Made by a program: the position numbers and the translations under genes
Source of the DNA: Forficula auricularia
Taxonomy: Eukaryota > Arthropoda > Insecta > Dermaptera > Forficulidae
Assembly (NCBI GenBank): GCA_024734495.1
Contig: JALMQS010000916.1
Location: forward strand, 62,001 to 126,000
Direction of reading: 5' to 3'
Length of the DNA: 64,000 bases
Notes under the pieces: generated by a model
Seen by the model: the letters and a program-made list of their open reading frames with translations, nothing else
Databases searched by the model: none
What the model was told of the DNA's origin: nothing
Shown here: positions 1 through 11,635 of the stretch, piece after piece
Position numbering within the stretch: position 1 is the stretch's first letter
Layout of the letters: every line of letters begins with the position of its first letter

Positions 1-1080
1 CAATAAATAGTGATGCTAAAATTTTGTATCTTAAATATTTTTAAATTACTTCATTTTAAATTAAATATATTTAAAATATGTTTAAAAATATTCTATGTTT
101 CTTGCGGTTCCTAAAAAAAAAAAAAAATGCCTATATATTAAATTTTAAAAACTGGTGGTTATACAGCTCGAATGCTAAACGGAAGTAAGATTTTTTATTA
201 ATTACTAAAAGATGGTGAGACTGACGAGTAACTAAGAAAACCAACTTGGATTTACAAAATTTATCCAGCTATGTAAAAAATATATGTACAACTTGTCTCA
301 CTGAAACAAACTTCAAAAATACTTTGGAGTATTGAAATATTAGATACTCAAATTTAAAGTACAATAGTATTTGAAATACACATGTATCTCAATAATTGCC
401 CAACCCTGTCTTGTCTCCAGTCTATTTCACTGGGATGCATGCGGTAGAAGTATATTGGATCTTACATCTTTCCTAATTTTATTTATATAGATTTTTTTTT
501 ATTTGTAATTTTTAAAAAATATACAATATTAGATATTTTAGATGTGTAAAAAACATGAATTTATTTTATAATAAAATTGTAATTAATACGAATGGTGCCT
601 TTAGATAACTGTTAGGGAAGCAACTTCCTTTTCCTTAGTATATATTTTATTTTTATTTGATCTCAAGTAGAATTAAATTTCTATTTAACTTTAGTTAGTC
701 TCTTATTTTCCTTCTTACTCTGTCTGATTTTATATGCCTTTATTATTTTGTTGTATTTTTATATCTATTTATCTTCCCTAGAAATTTTATTAGCAAAGTA
801 TTTAATAGTAGAAAAGTAAAAAAATTAATTAACAATTTAGATAGTTTTAAAATTTTCATATTTGAGAGTTAATTACTCTGACTTAATTTATAGAGTAAAT
901 TATATTTCTTAGTCTCTTTGCAGAAAATAAGAGATTTGCAAACAAATGACACTCTCTAGAGGTCAAACTACTAGATACAGATGTTCTCAACCTATTTCTT
1001 CCAAAGAACCCCTTCTGCAATTTTGTAAGAAAGCCATTCCCCCTTTCCAGAATTTTCTAATTCAAAAACTTTATTTCAAA
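1..1080. other. AT-rich intergenic DNA with no gene seen
   Basis: No convincing coding exon, RNA gene or clear element was recognised. Around 982-1000 there is a stretch resembling the end of a hAT-type element (CAGATGTTCTCAACC), but no partner end was found. Confidence 0.5.
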
Positions 1081-1137
1081 TATGTAATATGCTTTTAATA
1101 TTGAAAATAAAAGATATCATATTTGCCGATTCCCAAT

Positions 1138-1590
1138 ATAAAGATAAGAGTAAATAAATATTATATTTAATATGGATTTACTATGAGTTAAGGATACTAG
1201 GTCACTTATTTCACATTAGTAGTTACTCATAGTAAATCCATATCTATATATATAAAATAGAAAAGTATGTGGATATATATGTATGTGGAAACGATCTGAT
1301 TGGCCATTGCATAGCCAATGCCAAAGCGTTAAATTATTAGAACGATTCTGATTGGTCAGATAGTGATCGTGCTTAGGCAATGTGTTAAATAAATCTTTCC
1401 TTATTCTTCCTTATTTTTGAATCAATTTCATTCAGCACATTCTTTCGATACTTACAGTAAGATTTTAAATTTCAATTATTAAATTGGTATGAACGAGACG
1501 CTCCCCGCCAGGGGCTAGGTGACGCCGGGCCGAAGGCCCGGTCGTCAGCTAGTTAAATATAATATTTATTTACTCTTATCTTTATTAAAG
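1138..1590. repeat. Hairpin (foldback) repeat interrupted by a Helitron
   Basis: The left arm (about 1138-1189) is the reverse complement of 1224-1242 joined to 1553-1590. Removing 1243-1552 makes the two right pieces contiguous and the hairpin continuous, so the Helitron is younger than the hairpin. Confidence 0.8.
1243..1552 (+). mobile_element. Non-autonomous Helitron, about 310 bp
   Basis: It starts with TC (TCTATATATATAAAA) and ends in CTAG. A GC-rich hairpin (GCCGGGC CGAA GGCCCGG) lies about 10 bp before the 3' end. It sits between host A and T with no target duplication. These are the diagnostic features of Helitrons. It carries no Rep/helicase gene, so it must have been moved by enzymes from elsewhere. 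Confidence 0.88.
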
Positions 1591-1639
1591 ATGTTTCACC
1601 TTGCACCAACACCACAATCTCTACTAATGATTCCCAATA

Positions 1640-3849
1640 TAGTCCAATCAACGACGGTTATAGAAAACATTTTATAGGAGAGAATTTTTTTCTTATGGAA
1701 TGTGTTTGGGCTAGTTAGGAGGTAAAAATACTAAAAGTCCCCAGTCCTAGCTACTAGGCTTAAGGGTGTAAGGGGGGGTAGAAATGTCCCGTTTTTTTGT
1801 TTTTTGCTTATATCTCAAAAACGGTGGGTCGGAGGGAATACGTTATTCTTAGCAAAATAAAAGCTTATAATATTTACTACAAGATTGCTTTTATTTAATT
1901 TTTCTCTGTTCCTTATGGTTTTTGAGATATTCGCCCGCGAATATCGTTTATGTATGAAAAAAATAAAATTTGCTATATTTTTCGTCAAACATTTGTCTCT
2001 ATAACCTCAGCCTTTCTTTTTATAGTAAAAGTACTCAGAAAAGAAGTTGTAGAAATTCAATTTCCTTTAAAATAATATACATTTATGATTTTATCTTCAA
2101 ATCGTCTGAAGTTATAGCAATTTAAAAATTGCAGGTCGATTTATACATTTTGTTAGAAAACCCCGCAATAGCCCAGTATATAGGGGGGTTCAGCTTACAT
2201 TTATTGCGGTAAAAGATTTTTTTCTAGTATCGTTTGGTATGATGTGGGTATGCCAAATCTAAGTTTGAGACCTCGAAAGTGTGGGGGACAACTTTTGGTG
2301 GCCGAAAAACCTCGAAATTTTCGGACTTTACACAAAAACTCGCACTTTTTTTTGATTTTTTCCCATTTCGACCATGATGGAGCACGTTTTCAACAAATAA
2401 ATATATACATTTTTAAACTAGATTAAATTTGCTACAATTTAAACAAAGTTTCATCCTAATTGGACTGTGTCGCAATTTGGTTGAAATTTTGAAAAACTTC
2501 AATTTTTTGCAAAAAATCTCAGTTTTTCCTTGATAAAATGAAAAGCACTCATCTTAGAAACTTGATTTCTATCTCATTCTCTAGGAAATATTATTGACTT
2601 GAACGTTTACTTGGACCACTTTTTTGATAAAACTCTTAGATTTATATATATCCAGAATTTTTCGGACAGGAAATGATCCATTTTTCAAAAAATCTCAGTT
2701 TTTTCTTCATAAAATGAAAACCACTTATCCTAGAAACTTGATTTCTGTCTCATTCTACAGGAGATTTTGTTGACTTGTACTTTTACTTGAACTACTTTTT
2801 TTGATAAAATTCTTATATTTTAAGATATCCAGCATTTTGCATGACACCTTTGAAGATTCGGAATGGGTTCTGTCCGGAGAATTCTGGATATCTATAAATC
2901 GAAGAGTTTTATCAAAAAAGTGGTCCTAGTAAACGTTCAAGTCAACAAAATTTCTTAGAGAATTAGACAGAAATCAAGTTTCTAGGATGAATCGTTTTTA
3001 TTTTATGACGAAAAAACTGACATTTTTTGAAAAATGGATCATTTTCTGACCGGAAAATTCTGGATATTTATAAATCTAAGAGTTTTATCAAAAAAGTGGT
3101 CCAAGTAAAAGTTTAAGTCAATAAAATTTCCTAGAGAATGAGATAGAAATCAAGTTTCTAAGATGAGTGCTTTTCATTTTATCAAGGAAAAACTGAGATT
3201 TTTTGCAAAAAATTGAAGTTTTTCAAGATTTCAACCTAATTGCGGCACAGGTTACCATAATCCAATTAAGATGAAACTTTGTTTAAAGTGTAGCAAATTT
3301 ACTGGGCTATTGCGGAGTTTTCTAACAAAATGTATAAATCGACCTGAAATTTTAAAATTGCTATAACTCCAGACGATTTGAAGATAAAATCATAAATGTA
3401 TATTATTTTAAAGGAAATTGAATTTCTCCAACTTCTTTTCTGAGTACTTTTACTATAGAACGAAAGGTTGAGGGGATAGAGACAAAAGTTTGACGAAAAA
3501 TATAGGAAATTTTATTTTTTTCATACATAAACGATATTCGCGAGCGAATATCTCAAAAACCATAAGCAATAGAGAAAAACTAAATAAAAGCATTATTGTA
3601 GTAAATATTATAAGCTTTTATTTTGCTAAGAGTAACTTTTTCCCTACGACCCACCGTTTTTGAGATATAAGTAAAAAGCCAAAAAACAGGACATTTCCAC
3701 CCCCCTTCCACCCCTAAGCCCGGTAGTTAGGACTTGGGACTTTTAGTATTTTTACCTCCTAACTAGCCCAAACACATTCCATAAGAAAAAAATTCTCTCC
3801 TATAAAATGTTTTCTATACCCCCTTTTTGAGCGTTCGTTGACTGGACTA
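1640..3849. repeat. 2.2 kb palindromic foldback element
   Basis: Bases from about 1640 read inward are repeated in reverse complement from about 3849 backwards, with the centre near 2875. The ends read TAGTCCAATCAACGA and TCGTTGACTGGACTA. The left arm has about 230 bp (roughly 2185-2415) missing from the right arm. Within each arm a unit of about 170 bp occurs twice (compare about 2510-2660 with 2685-2840). No coding capacity was found. It is probably a non-autonomous DNA transposon with very long inverted repeats. Confidence 0.8.
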
Positions 3850-3865
3850 ATACCGTTTCGCGGTT

Positions 3866-4100
3866 AAATAGAAAAGTATCAGACAAGTTCATTCGCCAAT
3901 ATGTTTCCCATGACTCGGAGAAACTGTAACTCTCTGCCGACCTCTGTCTTTCCAGTCACTTATATATAGAGTCCGTTTCTCGAAAATGGCTTTAAAGATT
4001 TCGATGAAAATCACGCATTAGGGGTTTTTGAGTTCACAAATCAATCTGGGTTGGGGCGGGGACATTTTCTCAAAGGCCTTGGGAAGAGGTATTGTGAGCT
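3866..4100. repeat. LINE 3'-end scrap followed by a Helitron-like scrap
   Basis: Bases 3866-3950 resemble the LINE tail better preserved at 45235-45470. Bases 3957-4090 resemble the 5' part of the Helitron-like family seen at 19654-20690 (the region with the GTTTCTCGAAAA motif). Both are short and diverged. Confidence 0.4.
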
Positions 4101-4667
4101 GGTTTTTAACATATTTTGTTCTCCCTCAAACGTTAGAATCATTAATAAACATTTTATAATTGTTTTTATAAAGAACCTTATTGATTTAATAGAATAAAAA
4201 ATAATCAAGAATTTATTTAAAAATATATTTTATATAAACAGATCTCAATTTTGTAAAAAAATAACATATTTTGATAGGTTTTATAATTAAATCATTATTA
4301 ACAAGTGGTTGAAAAAATGAATCATGAAGTTGAATCAAAACAAAACAAATGGTTGTTCAAATAAACAATAACTAAAACTCTAGCAAAGCTTGGTCTTCCA
4401 GGTACTAATACATAATTTATAAAATTATAAAAAGACAGGTATACAATAATTTATAAACTGTACAATATTGCAGTATAGGTAAGTCATCATAATGATAGAA
4501 AAAATAATGACTCAAGTTTCTTTTTTTTTCAAAATTTCTTCGAAGGGGACTTTTGAACCTCTATTCAAGGCTGGGTCGTCTAATTGTGGTGCCTGAGACA
4601 ACGTTTAAAGCGCCTTTTAATTTTTTTTGAAAAACTAATGAATGAATTAATAATAGACTAGGGACTA

Positions 4668-5418
4668 GGGTCAATCCATTCAAATCACCCAGGTAATGTT
4701 GCTCAACATTTTATATTTTACTGATTTTTTTATCATGAGTTCTCTATAGATAGACAGTCACAAAACAGTACTTGAAAAAAATTTATATGTCATAGTTTTT
4801 TTTTTAGCAGCCATTTTTAAAATGGTTTTTGTGCATATTTTAATAAAAAACGTGGTTTTCGGAAAGTTTAATTGCCAAGCTATTTTTAAGGATAGCAGAA
4901 TAATTCAAAAACCAGTGTGTTCAGCAAGAAATGAACTTCAGGTATACATTATTTTAATTTTTCTATCATGCAAGAGAATCAGTCAAACTCTTCCTGTAAA
5001 AACTCGGAAAAAATGTACTTTTTAAATCCATAAATTTTTATGAAGAAAAAGAGACTCACTAATAATAAGTTATTTCTGTGTTGTATGCTTATATAACTAC
5101 CTGCAGTATAAGTTGTAGTCCTGAGAATGCACTCGTTTTTTTTCTAGAGCTTTTCAAAAATGACCGAAACCCTTTAAATGTCAATTTTCACAGGTCAATA
5201 TCTGAAAAGCGAGTTAATGAAAAAAATTAAAAATTTTACAAAATGTTCTTTATACAAATAGGAATATCTCACAAAAAAACTATGACATATACATTTTTTT
5301 CACGTACTGTTTTATGACTGTCTATCTATAGAGAACTCATGATAAAAAAATCAGATAATATATAAAATCATAAGCAACAAATTTTATTTAAATTGGGTGA
5401 TTTGAAATGGATTGACCC
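4668..5418. mobile_element. Non-autonomous element with about 140 bp inverted ends
   Basis: The segment 4668-4810 is repeated in reverse complement at about 5275-5418, including the motif ATCATGAGTTCTCTATAGAT. The core between them carries no recognisable protein. Confidence 0.7.
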
Positions 5419-5419
5419 A

Positions 5420-6310
5420 CTTACTTAATACGTAGATAATATAATAATATCTTTTTGTTATTAATTATACATTTGACATAGGTGCCATTCTTTTTGGCGC
5501 TTATATCACTGCTTGTGACGATCACTTTGCCTATGAAATAGACCCTGCCCCCACATCACCTTCTATGAGCACATGCTTCATTAAAATTATTGTAAAATGG
5601 TCGCAGTTGCTGACAAATAGGTGTTCTTTTCAAAAATTCTAGACACAGTTACTTCTCTTATCTACAGATAATAATTTATTTATTTAGATAATTTTACGGA
5701 CTAGTAGTGCACTTACAAAAATAAATAGTCATTATAATGTTGTTATTCAGTTCTTATGACAGTCTCCACACGAAGGTAAGTATTCTAAAGTGGTCAAATC
5801 TCAAAAAGGCCTGAAAACTTATACTTTTGGAAATAATGATGCCGGGAAACTTCTTTTCCAAAAGATTTAATGATTGTGCGGCCAAAATCTATGGATTATC
5901 CTAGACCAATAGTGCAGTATTTCTCAGTTAGGGAATCTACCGAAGTGCGAAATTGACTAGCAGGTTAGATTTTGGGATTCAACTAGTAAATTTGAAGCAA
6001 AGAAATTTTCTTCAGCGGAATGAGGCATAATTTCACGGGCGATGACATAAGCTCAATAAAATATCAATTTGAAAATATTTTTTTTTTCTGTTCAATAAAA
6101 TTAGAAGTTTTTGAAATAACTACACAATAAGTTGGTCAGATCTATAAAAATAGTATATAGGTAATAGGTAGGCATTAGGGTGGTCCTTATTTTGGGTATT
6201 TTCGAATTTTTACGGTGGCAGAGGCTCATATGGTTCGAAATAAAATATCCCCCATGTTTCAAGTTTTTATCTCAATTTTAATCTTTGCCGCACATCGATG
6301 TAAGTTTCCC
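5420..6310. other. Non-coding DNA, nothing recognised
   Basis: AT-rich sequence without a supportable exon or clear repeat structure. Confidence 0.4.
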
Positions 6311-6314
6311 ATCT

Positions 6315-6795
6315 AAATAACATGGAGTTTTAGATAGATAGAAGATGCTATTGAAGACATATGTATGGATCATAGCCATGTTTGGGTGTGAAACCTGGAC
6401 AATTAGGGAAGCGGAGAGAAAGAGATTAGAGGCTTTCGAAATGTGGTGCTACAGAAGAATGATGAATATCAAATGGATGGATAAAGTTACAAATGAAGAA
6501 GTTCTTGGAAGAATCGGAGAAAGAAGAACCTTGTGGAAGAGTCTGAAGAAGAGAAGAGGTCAGATGATGGGGCACACACTGAGACATGGGGGACTGCTTA
6601 GGGATATCTTGAAGGGGGAGGTGGGAAAGAAAAGAGGAAGGGGAAGGCCCAGATCAGAATATTTCAACCAAATAATTGGGGATATGGGATGCAAGACATT
6701 TAGAGAGGTCAAACAGCTGGCGGGGGACAGAGTCGAGTGGAGACAGGTGGTTGCGTCAAACCAGTCTTAGGACTGTATACTCAATGATGATGACA
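6315..6795 (+). pseudogene. RTE-type LINE: C-terminal end of reverse transcriptase ORF
   Basis: An uninterrupted reading frame encodes the last part of a non-LTR retrotransposon protein. It shows the FGCETWT motif, then [25 protein letters not shown] and a basic KRGRGRPR tract, ending in SNQS and a stop at about 6770. These motifs are typical of the region after the reverse transcriptase domain in RTE-like LINEs. The tail ends in a short ATGATGAT simple repeat. The 5' part is missing, as usual for LINE copies truncated during reverse transcription. Shorter copies lie at 12868-13150 and 44290-44545. Confidence 0.8.
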
Positions 6796-6996
6796 CAATA
6801 AGTGATATTCAGTCAGCAAGAACTTTATAAATTGGGTTTAAATAAGAATCTTTTAATCCTAAGGCACAGTAGAACCCAGATTATAAAAGTCCCATATTTT
6901 TGACATTTCTCTGAATATTTAATATAAATATATGGTATATGTATATACATATTTACAATTATTATTTCAATTAAACAATATCTATTAAAGTTATGT

Positions 6997-7331
6997 TTAA
7001 TAATCATGACATTTTAAGTGACTATTCAGATGCGATTTTTTACGATAGATTTATTACAAAATTCACATGTAAACGGTTTCTCACCTAAATGAATTCTTAA
7101 ATGAATTTCGAGGGCAGATTTCTTGTTAAATCTGGACAAACATACTTCACATTCAAAAGGTAAATCCCCGGAATGTGATTTCAAACTTCCATTTTGGCGA
7201 AATTGTTTAGAACATATTGAACATGAATATGGTTTTTCATCTGAATGAGTTCTTAAATGAACGGAAAGACTTCCCTTTTGAAAGAAATTCGAATGACATA
7301 TTGGACATGAATAAGGTCTCTATGTCTGTCG
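6997..7331 (-). pseudogene. Broken C2H2 zinc-finger array downstream of the finger exon
   Basis: On the minus strand this continues the finger array of 7334-7722 in a shifted frame. Three recognisable units appear (CPIC...HLRTH, CSIC...SLKSH and CEVC...HLRIH), followed by a CEFC unit. The second unit lacks its last zinc-binding histidine spacing. The fourth loses frame after CNKS; shifting one base recovers KKSHLNSHLKCH and a stop near 6997. An in-frame TAA at 7334-7336 plus an insertion of about 8 bp separates this block from the upstream fingers. It is either genuine decay of the gene's 3' end or sequencing indels. Confidence 0.6.
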
Positions 7332-7333
7332 CC

Positions 7334-7722
7334 TTAATGTGTTTTTATGTGATAACAGAGCGATTGTTTATGTCTAAATTCTCGACCACATTTAAGACAT
7401 GAATATGGCTTATCATTATTATCACTTGAATGTTTATGTTTATGGATTTCTAGATTAGATTTTCTAATAAAATCTTTAAAGCAAACATCACATGTATATT
7501 GTTTTTGGTTTTCATGAATATCGGCAATATGTCTTTGCAAATGACTTTTGCAATAGTAGCTCTTTTTACAATACAGACACTCATAGGGTCGTTCCCCAGT
7601 ATGTAATCTGATATACTCCTGATAATGACCAGAATGAGAAAAACGACGAAAACAATAATTACAAAATAAAACTTTTTTTCTTATTCTTTTCTTGCCTTTG
7701 ATCTGTTCCTCGTTCTTGAAAC
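7334..7722 (-). CDS. C2H2 zinc-finger exon, four fingers
   Basis: On the minus strand this follows a good splice acceptor (TTTTAG, exon from 7722) and stays open to TAA at 7334. It encodes four C2H2 fingers with Cys-X2-Cys and His-X3-His or His-X4-His spacing: CNYC, CLYC, CDVC and CLKC. The first linker is a canonical HTGERPYEC. Such proteins bind DNA in the nucleus, usually as transcription regulators. The upstream exon is not certain: the CENP-B-like exon at 8826-9284 is on the same strand but direct splicing would not preserve the frame (phase 0 to phase 1). The array ends abruptly and more fingers follow out of frame, so the gene may be a pseudogene. Confidence 0.65.
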
Positions 7723-8094
7723 CTAAAATTTTAATAGAAAATTATTATATTAGTATTTTAATATATAGTATAATTATTAAAGTAGTTAAACTAATAATAA
7801 AAAAATTATGTCAGCGTTAATTTTTTTTTTTTGATAAAGTGATCCATCAATTTATTTTCTTTAATTTTTCAATAAAGGAAAATTATAACCCAAACCCTAA
7901 AATCTCTCTGAGTGTCTTACATTGTACGCAAATGGCTAATTTTTTTACTTATGACGCGTTCAAATACATTCTAGTTAATAAGAAAAAAATTGGCGTGGCT
8001 TAACCAAATCACTTGATCTTATCATACCCTTAATAGATTTATATAATTTTTTATATATTACTATAGCTGCAAGGAACGCCTTCGGTGGGCCTCT

Positions 8095-8460
8095 TGCTAG
8101 CCAAGGGGAAGTCCCTTGGAACCTCCGTCTTTTGAACACTCCCTCTCCTGCATCTCCAACTACTTTTTGAATGCAACCCAAACGTTCTATAATCAAATAA
8201 TTCCTAGAGGGACGGACATACGTACATATATCGGTAGGTATAGAGATAGGCACAAATGTCCTTTAGTAGCCCTCTGGACCCCACCTCCCAGCCCCCGGTC
8301 GGTCTCCCGAAAATATTGGCAAAAAAAACGTCCCGAGGGGGTCAGAAGCGGTGGAAGACCAAAAAAACGATGGAAAGAGAGTTATGACCCTGATGACTGA
8401 ATATAATATGTTGGAGAAACAGGTGTTTGCACCTATATAGAAGAAGAAGAAGAAATATAA
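8095..8460 (+). pseudogene. LINE 3' end (RTE-like) with GAA simple-repeat tail
   Basis: The frame ending at 8400 finishes in a basic GGRPKKRWKE motif, typical of the C-terminus of RTE-like LINE proteins. The copy ends in an AGAAGAAGAAGAAG microsatellite. Only this end is present. Confidence 0.5.
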
Positions 8461-8825
8461 GGCTAAAGTTACAGGAGCGATGTCGTAAGCACCCTCTCTG
8501 AATCTAACAAAATCAGCTATAAGCTTAAAAATTGTAATTTTTTTTCGATAAAATTAAATTATTAGATTATTACATATTATTTAATCTTTCCATGATAAAA
8601 TTAGGTTTGAATTTTAAATACTAATTGAATAATTAAAAAAATGAAATGGTAGTAGGAACATAGATAAAAAAAGATCTTCAATAGATAAATATAAATGAGG
8701 AAAAAAACTTATTAAATATATGTAGTTTAAAATACATTTTCTTCTCGACTTACGTTTTTATTCAAGATTACTAATATAAATACTAAATGAAACGATTAAA
8801 TTATTAGATAAACAAAAACACTCAC

Positions 8826-9284
8826 TTTAAAATGTAAACCGTGCCGATGCTTAAACCTCGCAAGCCAGCCGCTACTTGCTAAAAACTGTTGCGAAGCATC
8901 CTGATGATTAGCTTTAATATCCGCGTAGAGACTTCTAGCCTTTGCTCGAATTGATGGTAGGTATAATTGTGTGCTATTTCGAATTTGCTCTTGTAGCCAG
9001 ATTTTCAATAATTGCTCCATTTGATAAATAGCCCCAGTACGTTGTTTCGTTATTATTGTGGATTTGAGTGGGGCCAAACCCATTACGTGTTCTTTTATTC
9101 GATTAGCATCTTTCACTATGGAGGAGATAGTTGATGACGAGAGTCCGAATTCATGTGCAGTTGCTGACATACTATTACCACCTTCATATTTATTTATTAT
9201 TTTCATTTTCATTTCTAAATCAATTCTAGTTCGTTTACGTTTGGGTTTAAGGCTTAGAAAAGCATTATTTTGTTCACCCCTCAT
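8826..9284 (-). CDS. Tigger/CENP-B-type DNA-binding domain exon
   Basis: The minus-strand frame begins at an ATG (9284) just after a splice-acceptor-like TTATCAG and ends at a consensus donor (AAA then GTGAGT at 8825-8820). The 153 residues contain a basic start (KPKRKRTR) and a psq-type helix-turn-helix at about residues 17-66 (DLEMKMKIINKYEGG, LSSSTISSIV). A second, CENP-B-type helix-turn-helix follows at about 80-150, ending GWLARFKHRHG. This pair is the DNA-binding half of pogo/Tigger transposases and of host proteins derived from them. The DDE nuclease is not seen here. The frame is intact and spliced, so a host-derived gene is possible. The alternative is a truncated Tigger copy. Confidence 0.65.
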
Positions 9285-9527
9285 TAACCCTGATAACAAT
9301 AAATAAATATAAACAAAAAAACGAACAAAATTATTTAGTCCTGTTATTTTTACAAACTTGTAGTATTTTAATGAAAAAATACGTAAGTCGAGAAGTGTTG
9401 AAATAAGCAATATTTTTGCGAATTAAGGGAAGGGAGAGTGATGAATGTAATCTATTGAAAACGCATTTACATTTTTTAAAAGGAAGAAGACTAATTTAGA
9501 TTAAATTTAAAATTAAAATGAATATAA

Positions 9528-9826
9528 AATTTAATTAAATAACGAATGCAAAGATTTAAGCATCTTTTTTTGAAAAAAGATGGAAATTATTTCATGTTTG
9601 TCTTAAAGGTTTGGCTAACGGCCCGGAAAGCTAGTTAGCGCTTGGGTTCGATTCCTAAGGGGACGATCATCTCTGATGTGCAATGTAAAAATATTTTCTC
9701 TAAAATCTTTGATTGGTCCTTAAAGTAAATTCATATATTAATATTTTTGAAATAATTTCCATCTTTTTTTCAAAAAAAGACACTCAAAAAGATACTTAAA
9801 TCTTTGCATTCATTATTTAATTAAAG
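9528..9826. repeat. Inverted repeat enclosing a SINE-like segment
   Basis: About 68 bp at 9528-9595 is repeated in reverse complement at 9750-9826 (shared motif AATGCAAAGATTTAAG). The interior is the tRNA-like repeat listed at 9597-9745. Confidence 0.65.
9597..9745 (+). mobile_element. tRNA-derived SINE-like repeat, copy 1
   Basis: It contains a good RNA polymerase III B box (GGTTCGATTCC) and an A-box-like TTGGCTAACGG about 40 bp before it. The tail reads AAAATCTTTGATTGGTCCTT. A near-identical copy is at 10181-10322. It does not fold as an intact tRNA, so I call it a SINE. Confidence 0.6.
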
Positions 9827-9936
9827 GGCCCTCACTGAAAACTTTTTTTCAGTTTAGCCTGATTTTTTGCTTTTCCCTTTGGGTTGAAGGGAGTGAAAAA
9901 TCTTTAGCTATAATTTTTATATATGTTGCATGTCAG

Positions 9937-10168
9937 CAGGCCCGTGGCTAGCGGGTATTCATTGCGTGCGCCGCACGCAGGCGTTCAAATAGCCAGGGAT
10001 TTATTTTTGATAAGATTAAAATATGAAATTTATAAAAAAAAATAATTCAAATCATTTAGTTTTTTTTTTTTAAATTTCATATTTTAATCCCATAAAAAAA
10101 ATCTCTGTCGATTTGAACGCCTGCGTGCAGCGCACGCAATGAACAACCACCCGCCAGGCACGGGCCTG
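9937..10168. mobile_element. hAT-type MITE with 8 bp target duplication
   Basis: The ends are CAGGCCCGTG and CACGGGCCTG, with inverted repeats extending about 50 bp (shared CGCACGCAGGCGTTCAAAT). It is flanked by a perfect 8 bp direct repeat CATGTCAG at 9929-9936 and 10169-10176. The 8 bp duplication indicates hAT-type integration. Confidence 0.88.
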
Positions 10169-10180
10169 CATGTCAGAGAG

Positions 10181-10322
10181 ATGTTTGTCTTAAAGGTTTG
10201 GCTAACGGCTCGGAAAGCTAGTTAAAGCTTGGGTTCGATTCCTAAGGAGACGAATGATGTGAAATGTAAAAATATTTTCTCTAAAATCTTTGATTGGTCC
10301 TTAAAGTAAATTCATTTATTAA
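10181..10322 (+). mobile_element. tRNA-derived SINE-like repeat, copy 2
   Basis: About 140 bp closely matching 9597-9745, with the same GGTTCGATTCC B box and the same tail. It begins a few bases after the MITE's right target duplication. Confidence 0.6.
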
Positions 10323-10688
10323 TAAAATTTAATGTTCTCTTATTCTACTCGATGGGATCTAGCATATATCCATTTGTATCAAAGTTTTTTCTTTTTTTAG
10401 TTTGATAATAATTGGCCTATCTGCTTAAAAACAAATTTTAAAGACATATGCCTAATTGCAAGTTCTTAACTTTAATAGTTTATACCCTTTTTTGGTAAGG
10501 GTCCCTAATTAAAACTAATCAAATTTTAAATATAATATATAGTAATTTGTGTATTTAATAAAAAAATTGAATTTTATTTTTTAACTACATATCAGCGATT
10601 TTAACAAAAAAAAATCATTAATATATTCTATTAAATAGAAAATAGAAAAATATTTAAAAAGGTGAGTAGAGAAGTGATAGAAATATGT

Positions 10689-10885
10689 ATATCTCAACCA
10701 AAACATTGTGTAAAAATACAGGCCAAGTTCGAAAAAGTAGTGAAATTGCCAAGAATAATTAAGTTGAGTAAATAGTAGATCTCTCAACTTAATTATTATT
10801 GGCGAATTTAACTTGGCTACACACTAGATTTCACTACTTTTTCGAACTTGGCCTGTATTTTTAAACAATGTTTTGGTTGAGATAT
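10689..10885. mobile_element. Foldback MITE, copy 1
   Basis: A long hairpin with ends ATATCTCAACCAAAACATTG and its complement, centred on TAGATCTCTCAACTTAATTA. A second copy is at 32854-33062. The outer flank with CCCGTTGGTCCAAAGGGCTA is also shared, so the hairpin is part of a larger repeat that extends to about 11000. Confidence 0.75.
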
Positions 10886-11360
10886 CTCTTTTTGTAAGCT
10901 ATGAGGAAGCCCGTTGGTCCAAAGGGCTAGAATTTTCATTTTTTGCCCCCCCCCCCCCCCCTTTTGAAGGGGTTGAAAGATAGAAAGTTTGGATTTTTGG
11001 AATTTGTCCTTTGTTTGTGTCCCAAACTCTACTAGCAGGCGAAATTTAATGATGCTGGAATGATTGGAAGTATGTAACCTATAGGTTTTGATGAACTGTC
11101 AGTGAGTGAGTGCCAAAATTAGCTATTTTCTAAGGTCCATATCTCAGAATCTATTTAAGCTATATTATTGAAATTTGGTAATCTCCTCAAGATGGATTGC
11201 ATAATTACATGTGTATAATTTCAGCTCTGTATCTCAAATGGATTCCGAGCTGCAGGGGGGGGGGGGGTCGAAATTGGCTCGAAATGGTTCGTGTAAATAG
11301 CGTGCAGCGTGTACGGCCAAGCTAATGCTCGAACTTGGGCTGCGCACGCTGTACGATTTG
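10886..11360. repeat. Unclassified repeat next to the foldback MITE
   Basis: Contains homopolymer C and G runs (about 10947-10964 and 11257-11269) and shares the region around the first C run with 32640-32850 in inverted orientation. Coding capacity was not found. Confidence 0.45.
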
Positions 11361-11452
11361 AAATTATCTAATATTGATTAAATTATTAAAAGAAAAATAT
11401 CGTTAGTAAATATAGTTAGAAGATTAAACCGACTATTAAGGGGAGTTATAAA

Positions 11453-11635
11453 TGAGGCTATGAGCGCAATAGTGGATTAAAAAAAATTATAATTTTGGTT
11501 TATCTTTTTTTTTTTTATGCTAAGCTGGTTTGGTCCACTTTTCAGTTGGTCGGTAACAATATTAGTAATTAATTTCGGCAGATAAATCAAAATTATAATT
11601 TTGTGGGTTAGTCCATTATTGTGCTCATAGCCTCA
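11453..11635. mobile_element. Palindromic MITE
   Basis: TGAGGCTATGAGCGCAATAG at the left end is matched in reverse complement at the right end (CTATTGCGCTCATAGCC-like, ending 11635). The arms are about 50 bp and imperfect. Confidence 0.6.

Noticed and set aside
7217..7402. + strand frame over the zinc fingers
   Set aside because: It is the antisense shadow of the minus-strand C2H2 region.
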